Of a DNA stretch of 64,000 nt, positions 12,401 through 24,149 are shown one piece after another; within the stretch, counting starts at the first letter, position 1, and every line of letters begins with the position of its first letter. Below the pieces are notes generated by a model. It had not been told where the DNA came from and ran no database searches. It worked only from the letters and a program-made list of their open reading frames with translations. Position numbers and translations under genes: made by a program. The DNA comes from Toxotes chatareus (Eukaryota; Chordata; Actinopteri; Toxotidae), in NCBI GenBank assembly GCA_016801885.1, contig CM028889.1, positions 24,496,001 to 24,560,000 of the forward strand, given 5' to 3'.

Positions 12401-13560
12401 GCAGCTTAACAGTGAAAACAAAGGCGAAGGAACTTTTTTTTCTTGCTACCTCGTGCTATCTCCGAACTGTACAGATGAACACCAGTGGGTTTTAAAATAT
12501 AAAGCTATGTGAAATTCTGTACTTTTTCTTACAGTTGCTGATTTGATATTAAGGCAAAATGCAGCATTACATTACATCACATTAAATTTAGCTGCGGTGT
12601 TTAAAAAGCCTGTCAACATGACAAAAAATTCTTTGGCAACTGGTTGATCACCCCTGTCCCTCTGTTTTATTTACTGTTATTTACTGTGGTACGCCCCACA
12701 TAGGCAGGTTCACCTGTTGCTTTATTAGGCTTCTTCCAAGGCCTGTGTGGATGTAAACAACTTTCTGACCCTTCTGTTTTGTTGATAATGTTAAGGGGCC
12801 AGAAACTCCCATCTTCTCACTCACATATTCTAAAGAGATCAGTTTAAACTGAAGCTTCTGAGGACACCGTTAAAAAAGACAGGTTTAAACACAGGTTTAG
12901 ACTTGTTTTCTGACAGCTGATTGCAATACACCACTTATTGATGCATTATTTAAAAGCGACTCCTTTTTCTGTTGTTTTTCTGCATGATTATAAATGATTT
13001 TAATAATTTTTACGATGATATAGGATGACTTTTTAACATCTGTCCAGGGACTGTAGCCTTCTGGCTACAGTAACTGTGGCACAGCATGTGTTTATTGATG
13101 AAGCATTGTCCATGTTAAATAAACCAAGAAACACAGTAACATTTGAGATGAAACATTAAAAAAATCAAAACCGTATAATCCATTAGTAAAGCAGGACTGG
13201 ACCTTTGATGTGAAAAGTACTATTTAGAGAGTTTTATTAGATAAACAAAAGATGCATTAATGTGATTTGTTATGAAGTGGAAATTGTTTTTATATAATGG
13301 TGAATGTGTCCATGTTGCATGCATCGTGAAAATATATGTGATGCAAGTGGGGAAAAGACTTTGTTAATGCTAAAGCTGAGGGGACACGAAGGAGTCTCCT
13401 CAAATCAGCATCTGCTGGACCTGAGACTCAGTGCTGCAGAGGTTTCTGTCACCTGCTGGACTTGTTTACTGCATTTTATTTGAGAACTGCTTTTCATCTC
13501 TATCATCTGTTAAAGAAGACAGTGGGACTGTGAGGTCTCCTAAAGTCTGCTGCTGCTGAG
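9451..13560. other. Intergenic, no gene recognised
   Basis: AT-rich sequence between the divergent EXOC1 and NMU genes. The ORFs here are short and have no recognisable domain. A (CA)n-like tract sits near 10985-11015. I see no tRNA, no other RNA gene and no exon chain. Confidence 0.6.
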
Positions 13561-13585
13561 ACTGTTTACTGAACTGTTTACTGCC

Positions 13586-14159
13586 ATGGAGGAAGCTGTG
13601 AAGCCACAGAGATCAGCCTCCACACATGAACCAGAGATGCCCCCTGGGAGTCCCAGAAAGTCAGGACCTGCTGCTGCTGTGCACATGTGGCGACCAGCAG
13701 CTTACACTGTCTACACTCTGATCCGAGCAGCCACTGCCATGACGATAGTAGGGGGTGCCATCTCATGGTTGTTGTTTTACTGCTGCTCTTTTCTGGCCAG
13801 TTAGTGGCAGATGAGATGATAGAGTCTCTCTCAGACCAGATTACAGTCACAGAGCTGTTTCAGCTGTGGTACGTGCAGGCTTTAGCACTGTTCTGCCTCC
13901 TTCTACTGTTTTTATTCTTGCAGTAGAAGGAGTTTGAGCTGTTTCCACCATAGCAGGAGTTTTTTCCATGGCCCATGCACGAGCTGCCACCGTGGCAAAG
14001 TACTCGCCAACTGTGGTCAAACTGGTCAGCTGGTTAATTTTATACTTGCTGTACCAGTTACTTGTTCTCCTGATCAGTAACTTCCTCCATTTCTCACTAC
14101 ATACTCGCCCTAGATTTCTGAGGAAGCTGGAGTTGACTGAGCAGCAAAGAATGGGATGA
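13586..14159 (+). pseudogene. Cluster of short hydrophobic ORFs, possible decayed or novel small membrane protein gene
   Basis: An ATG in a good context (GCCATGG) opens a 72-aa ORF at 13586-13804 whose C-terminal third is a plausible membrane span (IVGGAISWLLFYCC). In another frame an ORF to 13926 ends with a second hydrophobic run (ALALFCLLLLFLFLQ). A third ORF at 13968-14159 holds LVSWLILYLLYQLLVLLI. Three successive hydrophobic segments on one strand, broken by frame changes, could be the remnant of a single-exon multi-span protein, or chance. I do not recognise the family. A perfect 12-bp inverted repeat at 13897-13932 lies inside the region. Confidence 0.25.
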
Positions 14160-16756
14160 AAGGATCTTTGCAAAAGCAAAGCATCTCCGCATTGTATATT
14201 TCACATATATCATAGTGAGAGTAAGAGGATTGGTAATTGCATGCTTACATTCATTTAGCAGACCCTGCCTACACAGGAAACTGTGAATGTGCTTGGATAG
14301 AATGTGATACTCAGTGTGCTGGTCAAATGTATTTATACTCATTGCCATGTAGTTTAACATAATTGCACAAAACCTCATGTAAAATGAGAGTAGGTCTAAG
14401 TGAATTTCTGTTACTTGATACAATCAGCAGAAGTAGCTTTATGAGTTAGAGAGTCAAGGCAGATGCTAAAGTGAAAATGATGAGATTTATGATGAGGATC
14501 TGTTACACTGAGATTCCACAGTAGTTGTATGACTGAAGTTAATAATCCCTTATTATAACCACGTAATATTAAACTATCATTTTCTGAGTCTTGTTTCTGA
14601 GCAGCAGAATATTAACATGGAATATTCTGAGCATAATCTAAAGATGAATATTTTAATAAATATATTTTCCAGCATTTTCAGGTTTGTAAAGCAGTATCTG
14701 CTATATTTAAATTACTGAACATAACTTTTTTTTAGTGATGGCAGCAATGTCCTTGTCATGCACAAGATAGAAATTACCTAAAAGCAGCTGTTTAGACAGA
14801 TCAGAGGCAGATAAGGGATGGATGTGTTTTGGTGGGTCAAATGATTTACCTTTACGTCAATACAAAGCTAAATATGAAGCTACAAGTAGATACAAGTAGA
14901 TCTACATGTATGTAAACTATGTTTATATGAAAACTGGAACAAATTTGACAACAGATTTCTTGTATAATAAGATTTCATTACTGCATCTGTCCTTGAATGC
15001 AGGTTAAAATTAGAGCCATGCAATAAACACTATAATCTGTGCTGTGTCTTCAAGGTGCGACAGTGTATGAATCACAGACAGTAATCTTCCCTCAGTACCT
15101 TGGGATTTTAACTCAAACAAGCCAATTAGACCAGCACATGCAAATGCCAGTCAACTTTATAACAAAAGGAAACTCATTAAAGGTCATGACATTTCAGGAC
15201 TTCTCTAGAATGGTGGACCAAGTGGAGCTTTCTCCAGAGCTTTCAGGAGACAAGCCCTTCAAAGGGACTTAAGAATTAAAATTTATATGACGCAGGTGCT
15301 AAAACAATATATCTTCTCATATTGTTGCTACGCTTGCCCACTGACTTCCACTGTTGGGTCTTAATTCACAATAATAAGGAAAAGTGAGAGATTAAAGAGG
15401 ACAGAGAGATTAGTGTAGGAGGATGACAAGGGTGGGGATGATTGTGATGACTCTCTGGAATTACTCAATTATCAGTGCGCTTCATTTGTTGCTGCTCATC
15501 CTCTCAAACAAAGTCACTTCAGATTTCGAAGACAAAGCTATGATAAGGGCCGGTCTGCTGTTTTAGTCTTCTGTTGAGTGCGTTGCATGTTTTCAGAGCA
15601 TTTTCCCTTTGAAAATAACTTTCATTTTTAAAGCGATAAAATAAAAAGATGTTACTTTCATGCCAGGTAATGAAGTCGATGAATCAAGCTTTTAGATTAT
15701 GTGCTCAGCAGGATTTATTTTTGCATGTAAGCCACAAAAGTGGCACTTAAATCCAGGACTGCAAAGCAAATGCATCACACATTATCCTATGTACAAAATC
15801 CTTATGGAATATCTACATGAATCCAGTATATCTTCATTTTTTTTTTCTACCAGCGTTTCTGTATCTCCTCCTCATTTCTCATCCTGCTTGCTTCACTTAT
15901 CCCACATCCCCTCTTTGCAGCACTGTAATAAATCTTAACTCCCCTTTGTAACAATAAAACCCACCCAAAGTAAACCCACCTTCCATTTTACTAGTGTATT
16001 AATTCATTTTATATTCTTAGTGGATTCTACTGAAGAAAACAGGACAGTGGCTGTTTTTGTTATTATGTCGTCTGGTTTATTGTAACAGATCAAAATGAAT
16101 TATAGTTCTCAAGAGTATTTATGCCTTCACACACGCAGCTTCACACAAAGACCATCACATTACCAGACTTTTATGTAGAAAAGGTAATTCAGTAATGATC
16201 CATAATGAGTCTCTCTAATAATAAGCAGATTTGAATTTCTGTAATAGTATGAATGCATGAAAAGTTGAACAAAAGTTGGAAATGGAGACATATTTCATAC
16301 AATTATATCAATTATTTTATTCTGAAGTAAGAGCATAAATTCTGCTTTAACATAAATCATGAGCTCCACTGATGTAATTATATAGTCGATGTAAGCATTA
16401 CGTAACTTGAGTTTTTTTCCTCTGCTATTAGGTGTGTCACCATCAAGGACATTATTGGGTCTTCATTTTGATTTCTTTTGCATGAAAGGATATGGCACTG
16501 TGCTGAATGACAACTAAGAAATGTTTATAATATAAATGAATGATGAAATAAATCTGATAATACAGCAGTCCTCCCGAAATCGTGCGATGTCTCTAAAATA
16601 TCACATTGCATTACAACTAAGCTCTGATCATCACAATGTGGCTCAAGCGTGAAATAACATTTTCCATCACACAAGTGAGGCGAGGAAAAGATATCATACA
16701 GAAATGTTTTCCTGATGACCAGATCCAATTTCCAACTTTGACTATATATATATATA
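14160..16756. other. Intergenic, no gene recognised
   Basis: AT-rich sequence with only short ORFs of no recognisable family. No convincing exon, RNA gene or CpG island. Confidence 0.55.
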
Positions 16757-16757
16757 T

Positions 16758-16952
16758 GCACACTTTCCCATAAAGTTAAAATAAAAGATATTTAGCCTCT
16801 TCTCATGAAATGATTGTGACAATGTGATTTATTCTTAATAGATACTTTATTGATCAGTCTCTTCCAATGTGATTACTGATGTGTATAAATAGGAATGAAA
16901 AGAGGAATGTGTCTGAAAACAAAATTATTCCAACTTTATGGGCAATAGTGTA
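16758..16952. mobile_element. Tc1/mariner-like MITE (about 195 bp)
   Basis: The left end carries CACTTTCCCATAAAGTT. The right end, read on the other strand, carries CACTATTGCCCATAAAGTT. The two form imperfect terminal inverted repeats, with TA-rich flanks (TATATA on the left, TA on the right). The interior has no ORF. This fits a non-autonomous Tc1/mariner derivative of the kind common in fish. Confidence 0.55.
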
Positions 16953-17554
16953 CACACACACACACACACATAAATACATACATAAAAAATTAATAAATAA
17001 TAAGTACAGTCTTTACTAAGACCAAAACAGCAGACTACATTAGTCCTGTCCTCAGATCTTCGCACTGACTTTCTTTGTGTTAAATAATTTATTTTTAAAC
17101 ACTATTGTTCGATATGGCACTGAATGGTTTATGACCTGGTTTATGCCCTGATCAGCTGCTATATGTTATAAAGTGTTTGAACCTCCCAGGTTGTCTTGGG
17201 GAAAGGTCTGTTTACTGTCCACAGGGTCAAAACAAAGCATGGGGAAGCAGCACTTCACTTTTTATGCACTACAAAGTCCCAGGTAAACCCGATGTCTGCT
17301 TCTCTGTCCGATTACATCTTCAAAATTCAAAATTTCTCAGACACAACAAAAACTAAACAAGGTAACTTCCGCCAAGGCAGCGCGCACTGGTCAGTGTCAC
17401 ACCTTTCAACCGAACTAAAGAGGGCAACGAGAACTCAGCGACAACAACCAGAAAGGGAAAACATTGTTTGTAATATTTCCTGTTGGGTACCATTGGGACT
17501 TTAAACACTTTACTCACCGTAACGACCCACCTGTTGATCATATCTAATAACTTC

Positions 17555-17717
17555 TCACGCGCTCGGAGCCTCGAATGACGCAGTCAAGTGTCAGCGCGCG
17601 TTTGTGACACGAGCCTTCATATTTCTCTGACGTGAGTCAGAAACTCTCAGAAGAGCAAGAAGTCCAGCGAGCACATCCAATAAAGGGAAAAAAAGGGAAG
17701 AGGAAGGACGAGGAAAA

Positions 17718-17752
<35 letters not shown>

Positions 17753-17775
17753 AGACAGGCCAACCAGAGAAGGAG
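17555..17775 (+). promoter_or_regulatory. nmu: NMU promoter and 5'UTR with composite CRE/AP-1 site
   Basis: Upstream of the NMU start the sequence TGACGTGAGTCA at 17628-17639 joins a CRE half site (TGACGT) to a perfect AP-1 site (TGAGTCA). The surrounding 100 bp is CpG-rich. An A/GA-rich tract with (GA)n lies at about 17708-17751, just before the start codon, and could be 5'UTR. An upstream ATG at 17632 is in frame with the NMU start and would lengthen the N-terminus through this low-complexity stretch. I favour 17776 because it leads more directly into the signal peptide. Confidence 0.45.
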
Positions 17776-18085
17776 ATGAGGACCTTCCCGAGCCAAAGTC
17801 AGCCTGCGCAGCGCGGAGCCTCCAGCAGCCTGCACAGCCTCAGCAGCAGCGCCATGAGTCCACTCAGCACGGCCAACATCACCCTGGCAGCCCTACTCAT
17901 TCTCACCATACCAGTCTGCAAAAGTAAGTTAGAGGAACTGTTTTTATCTTACTTTATATGTTTTTATTTCTTCTGTCGGTTGCTTTTTAGGATGATAAGA
18001 ATCTTTAAAGGTCTTTCACTGTAACAGTAATCTGACCTTTTTCATCAGACAACGCAACATAACCTTGAAGATTTTTTTCTTTCAG

Positions 18086-18122
<37 letters not shown>

Positions 18123-21100
18123 GCTGTTTCTTTTAATTTCATTCAGTCTTACACATTAGTTTTGACAGAAGTATAATAAATATATATTAACTGACGTTTA
18201 TAATTTTTTGTCTGACACTTAAATGCAATGAGTATGAGTGAATTTATTGAATTTATGAAGATAGATAGCTAGATAGACTTTAAATCTCAATTTAAAGCTT
18301 CTGACTTTAGTCTTTTTTTTCTACCTTGAAGATGCTGCATTTTCATGTGACGTAACTGTACATCAGTGTCCCGTCAAATCAATTCCTCTCCCTCTGTCGT
18401 GATTCAAGTTAAAAAGATTTTTATCCATCTTCTCTTAAATGATGTGACCTCAAACTAGGTGAGACACTTTTCCGATCTTGCAACCAGTGATCTGAGGAGT
18501 CTGCTGACTGACACAGAGTCACAACAGTCTGAGAGCTGCTTCTCCCCATAATGTCAAAGTGATCTTTGCATTGGCTCATAAGCCTTCACTTGCAGTAACA
18601 TGACACGCTGGAAAAGTTGAAGAATTGATGAAAATCTAATTTTAATTCATGGACATAAGCTATTCAAAAGCAGATTTCATGCTGGCGGTAATCTCACATC
18701 AACATGTTGGACAATAACTTCCTCCATGTTCTATAGCAAAGCTTTTACCTCTGCTAATGGACATCCACTGCAATCATGTCAAGGCAGAGCGTCAACAAAA
18801 CAGTCACACAGGAGAAGCTGTTCGTCATTACAGCACAGCAGAGGCACTACAGACCTACAGCTTCTACTCGGTCATCATGCTTTGTTAGAGCTCTGTCAAT
18901 AAACATGTTCTATTGTCAGATTTAAATATTTTGTGAGGATGATGTTAAAATAGAAGCACGTATCTCAGGTTATTTCGGCTTCAGTATGAGCTGTGTTGTA
19001 TTAACTGTGGATTTGTTTTGTTGTTGTATGAAACAAAAGGCGCTCCAGCAGAACTTCAGCAAGCCACAACAGACCAGAGGCAGCTACTCGGCCAGGTATG
19101 CGGCACCATTTCTTTCTTTCTTTTTCTTTCTCATTCTTGTTTGTGTAATCCTCCATCACCCTCTGTAATGCTCCACAGATAGATGCTGTGTGTTCATCCT
19201 ACCTCTCTGCAGACCTGCAGTTTTGGGTGAGTGAGGTGTGATTCTGTCCAGCTTGTTCTTTATTTTTCTTTAAACAGACATTACAGTTTTAGGATACAGT
19301 TTAAAAAAAAAAGGTTTTAGCTCTTTTGAATTCTTCTCTTTTGCATCTATTCCAGGCATCTGATGTCTTAGGGGAACTCTGTGTCTTGATGCTGGTTCAG
19401 AAGTCAAAGGTACCTCACACTTTTTACTCTTTCACTGAGAGTCTCAGAAGTTTACAGCAAGTGCTACTTGCAAGTAAGAAACAGAATTTTACACACTTGA
19501 TTTATGAGAAATGACACTTTGAAACACAGAAGAGTGACATTTTGTTGTCTACTCAGGAGCTGAAAGTGCGACAAAATAGTAAAAGGGTAAGTAACTTATT
19601 TTCTATGTGAAGTATTTTCCCTGAAATGGTTAGACCAGACCCATAGACATTAAACCTAATGACAAATTTGTGTCGGCTTGTATGTGTACAAGTGTTTTTT
19701 GTTTGTTTTAATGTTATGCACTAATAAAAACTGCACTGTATGTGCAGTTTTTATTTTATTACTCTAGACCACAAGGTTCTACCTTGTCACAGGTGACGAT
19801 AAGTAAGCTGAAAGATGAATCCGCACTGCTACAGTGTGTTGCTTGACCTAAGGAAAGCACCCTCACATTGTTTTACATCCGCACTTCATGTACAAGTGTG
19901 GTACTTTAAGATGCGTGCAGTGCAATAGGCAAATAAATTAACAATCTAACAGCGCTGTTATATACCAGGCAATAAAAGAAGCAGTGTAAAGTATCCACAC
20001 TTCATTCACCAAACCAAAATGCATGCAGGTACAATTTACCACCACAGATAAACGTATGAATGACCGTGCTGGTGCATGCACTCAAATACTGAAACATGGA
20101 CATGCACACACACACACACAGTCCTAATATCCACTAAGATTAAATGGAATCTTATCCCAGCACTGCTTTAACTGCTTGTGTGCTCTGCATGTCTCTCAAA
20201 CAACCAGGCGAGAGCATGGCTCCACATCCGGCTTTAGTTCTTGGTTGCATGAAAACTTGGACTGTGTTTGCCCCCTCTGTCCGTCCTTCACACTGGACAG
20301 CACAAATGTCAATCAAGAGACAAGTGAAAAGCTACAGAAACGAAGAGTGAGACTCCTGTGCAACTCTTGATATTGCTACTTGAGGATGATGTTTTGATAA
20401 TTAAATACAATCCTCCTCTATATCTGTATGTGTCTGGTGAAACTACAAAAGATCTCTGGTCATGTGATGGATTAAAAGTCAACAAAAATCATGCAAAGAA
20501 CTGTTTCTCTGCTGCTGTAATGAAAGTAGTGAGTGAAATGTTTACGTTCTCTCACTCCATTTGAAATAGGCTATGATTATTTTCATGCATTGTATTTATT
20601 TTCCTTTATTTGCATTTATGTTCACTGAAACCTACAAATGCACAAAACATCCCAGCGCGGACATTCATTTAACCAAACAGAAAACATTTCTTTAATGAAA
20701 TATGAAGCTATTTTGTCTTCTGCTCCTCCATCAGTGGTTTGTTAAATAATGCAGAATGTTATGTGTTTACTGAAACACTGACACAGAGTTTGCAATGAAA
20801 AAGTTGCTGCACTGAAGAAGCATCATGTTTGCATGTACTTGTGTGTTAACTAAAGGGAAAGAGTGCTTCGCTCTTTCCCTGTGTACACTCCATGTTCTGT
20901 ACCTTCTCTCTTGCTGGAGCTGTTATTCATGTTTGTGTGTCTGCCTCTGTGTGTGTGTGTGTGTGTGTTGGGGGGGTGGTGTTGGTTTGTCAGACCCCTA
21001 TGTTGCACCCTCTCCTGCATCTAGTTTCTCAGCTCCATACCAGAAGAGAGAGAGGACTCTCACTGCCCGTATGTACCACCCACGTCAATTCTCCTTTCAC

Positions 21101-21974
21101 TCTCCATGTTGTTTTGTTTTTGTGCTCAGGGATCTCACAGCCGCTGACTGACTGAAACAAAGCCATCACAAATCAAGATGCTTTGATTTTCAGCATACTA
21201 AAAACTGTATGCAATCAGTCATGAAAACTGACATGAAATCCTGTTTAGTGTGATTTCTTTTGATGAGTACTGATGATAAATATGCAACTTTATCACTGTA
21301 TCACTGTATTCTAATCTCTCAACTGCAATATGGTCCTTGGTTGCTGATGGATAGAAAATGACAGCATTCAGAGTGAACATTGTACTTTTGCATGTTTGTA
21401 GCAAATATTGAAATGTGTGCACTGCATCCTGTATTTTCAACGTACATTTTCCCTTTCAGTCAATAACACTGCTTCATATCGGGCACCTCTCCTCACTCTC
21501 TGTACGAGCTCAGTCTACATTAGTTGTTCTTTCCCAAGCTGGCAGTAATTATGGTCTAAAATTAGTGCAGCTGACAGGTGAACTTATCCCTTATTACTAT
21601 CAAGCGCTGACATTCACAAAGTGGACATAGAGGAATTGTGCGCGAGACACGTGGAGAGTGTTTGTTTTGGAAAATCCAGATGTGAATGTTTGAGTGTGTG
21701 TGTGTGTTGTTGGCCTTGGCTGGTGGAGGAGAACTGTAGAAACACTTAAGTTAAATTCTTTGGTTTTTCTGTCTGTGCAGGCTGAACTCCAGGGACCTGG
21801 TGGAATCCAGAGCAGAGGTTACTTTCTCTATCGGGTATGAACGTTTTTATGTCAGGAAATAAAAGACAAAAAAAAAAAAAAAATCAATCCCCTAAGTATT
21901 ACAATAAAACTGCAATAAAATTTTGTTTGCACTTGCAGCCACGAAATGGAAGACGATCCTTAGAATATGAGTAA
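17776..21974 (+). CDS. nmu: NMU (neuromedin U precursor)
   Basis: Prepro-neuromedin U, a secreted neuropeptide precursor. The amidated C-terminal peptide activates NMUR receptors and affects feeding, gut contraction and stress responses. Coding exons: 17776-17923, 19040-19095, 19179-19226, 19356-19409, 19557-19586, 20994-21068, 21781-21834, 21939-21974. They join in frame to 501 nt, 166 aa (human is 174). Residues 1-50 hold a hydrophobic signal region (NITLAALLILTIPVC). IDAVCSSYLSADLQ parallels human IDDTCSSFLSID, and HPLLHLVSQLHTRR parallels human HPLLQLVPHLHERR. The mature peptide ends GYFLYRPRN followed by GRR, the amidation and cleavage signal, then SLEYE and stop. KR closes exon 5 and RR lies in exon 6, giving a likely 28-residue peptide; cleavage at SR would release a 9-residue form. 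The human FLFHYSK exon was not found between 19587 and 20993. Confidence 0.93.
18085..18121 (+). repeat. (TATC)n microsatellite
   Basis: About nine tandem TATC units in NMU intron 1. A likely length-variable marker. Confidence 0.9.
20951..20970 (+). repeat. (TG)n plus G-run just upstream of an NMU acceptor
   Basis: A (GT)n tract followed by a run of seven Gs lies about 15-45 bp upstream of the acceptor of the NMU exon at 20994, where a pyrimidine tract would normally be. Length variation here could affect use of that exon. Confidence 0.75.
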
Positions 21975-22771
21975 ATCAAAGGTAATGCTCTCTCATTAAG
22001 TACTAATGATACTTTTTCATTTGTTGTTTTTCAACTCAACATCCATGTATGCAGTCTTTAACAGACACGAAAATTTAAAGGACTGTACACAAGTTATTAA
22101 TTTATAATTTTTCTTTAACTAAAAGGACGGTCTGGCTTGTTTGGGAGGGCAGGTCTTTAATTTATTTTCTTACCCCAGATTTGTATTTTTTTTCTCAGCC
22201 TTTCCATGCAATATAGTGAATAGCAAATAGTTCCAACCACATGTATGAAAAGTATGAAAAAACTTCCTTGTGCACCATGGCTCATAAAGGTGCTTTGAAG
22301 TTGCTAACTTTCTGACCCACTATGCCATTTTTTAGGAAACAGAGAATACACTTGCATCATCTGTTAGTTATTTGTGATTGAACAAATCCCTCCAAACAAC
22401 AAAAATGTCCTTTTTAACTTCTTACATGCATATTAGTGGCTATTGTGAAAATGATCACATTAATATAATAAGGTTTACAATGCCTATTTTATTTCAAATG
22501 GTTCAGTGAGTAGTACCAATTTAAATGTTGGTGTAACTGTTATTTTGAGACATTGAGATGGAGGGTGTTGCACTTTTGTTCCAGCAGATGGTCCAAAGAA
22601 AATATTAATTGTTCTGGGGAAGACCTTGCCCTTTAGTAAAAGTGGTCAAGTGGCAGTGGTCAAGTAAGACTGTAGAAAACTATTGGCTCCTAACACCATG
22701 GTGATATGGGGTTACAATGTCAGGCATGCATGTGTGTAAGTTATCTAATCGTGTATATCCATGTGTGTTAG

Positions 22772-22995
22772 AGTCTCCACCTCAGAAGCTTAGTGTACAG
22801 AGATGACACAGACCCCGAGACCCGAGCCGCTGCATCATGACTGAGTGACCCAGACCTTAACCACAGCCCTCTGCCACTGCTGTATAGTGATGTCTGAATG
22901 TACACAAAGAATATAATTAAAATAATAGTTATTTGTCCAGATTTTATTTTGTGTTATATGTTTGTCATTTGCATTAAAATGCTATAATGTGGTCA
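22772..22995 (+). other. nmu: Probable NMU 3'UTR exon
   Basis: Seven bases after the NMU stop codon there is a good donor (AAAG then GTAATG at 21982). The next plausible acceptor is GTGTGTTAG at about 22771. The following sequence carries ATTAAA variants near 22917 and 22974 that could serve as poly(A) signals. This is inferred from signals only. Confidence 0.35.
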
Positions 22996-24149
22996 GGCGT
23001 TGAGTTTGATTTGTTACACACTGTGATATAAAAGAAATGTGCATTGATCTGAAATATGATGTGCACTGAATTGAAATATACCCTTTGTATATGTTATTGT
23101 AATTCCTTTCAAATGTCTACATATCAGACAAGTTGAGAACTGATCACTGAACACACTGAACAAGTAAAGCAACTGATAAAATAGACCATAAACTAATACA
23201 AGAACATTTTGAATACTAGACAACTCCTCTGTGGGAAATCACGAGAGTGGTGCGGTGTGCTGGTAGTACTGACACTATTGTGCGTCTGTGTGAGTGTGTG
23301 TGTCTGTGTGCATGTTAGGAGAGGATGAGCTGTGTCCTGATGATCCAGAGGTTGAAGCAGCAGCAGCTTGTGTGTAGAGAGGCTCTGACTGGTCCATGTT
23401 ACTGGGAGGTAGAGTAGAGAGGAGAGCTTCATCCAGCAGAGACTCACAGAGGAACCAGAGGAGGTTTTCATTCAGTTTAACTGAACTTTATAAACTGCTG
23501 CTTTCAGCTCCAGCTCCACCCTGTGGACAGGATGAGTACTGCAGTTAACTTCTACATATTTTTACAGTGGAAAGTGATGCTGCATGTTTAAGGTTACATC
23601 TCTGAAGTCCTGCTTATTACCACCTGTATCAGCTTTATCTTTATCATATTATCACAGATACAAGATAAAAGCAGATAAAACCTGCATTTAATTTTCAATC
23701 ATGTTTTCTCCGCTGAATACAAACAGATTACATCTGGATTTTGATGTAAACCTTAATATCATATGACATTTGGTTTTGGTGAGTTTGCGTGAAGACAGAG
23801 TCAGCAACAGTCTAAATGAACAACAACTACTTACAACAGCACTATGTCATATTAGTTATCTCAGTTTGACCGTATTCACTACATAATGGAGAAGTTCTGG
23901 CTAACTGAATCCTGCTTATGACATCAAATTACTGTCAAAATGTGAGCACTAAATAAAAAACGATACAAAGAATTAAACACAAGCACAAGATTTTCTTCAT
24001 CCAAGAAAAAAAATAAATGAGAAACATACAAGAAAAGGAACAAAGAAATCCTTTGACTTCAACATATATATATATTATTTCAGAGATTTAAAACACAGAT
24101 ACCAGCACATGTTCAGACAGTTTCTCCAGGGTTTGGATTCAGGTATTCA
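22996..24149. other. Intergenic, no gene recognised
   Basis: AT-rich sequence between NMU and the tandem array. It holds a (TG)-rich stretch near 23290-23310 and no supported exon. Confidence 0.5.

Noticed and set aside
20825..21155. ORFs of 87 and 108 aa at the NMU exon near 21 kb
   Set aside because: They read through a (GT)n tract and intron; only the 75 nt at 20994-21068 in the NMU frame is supported.
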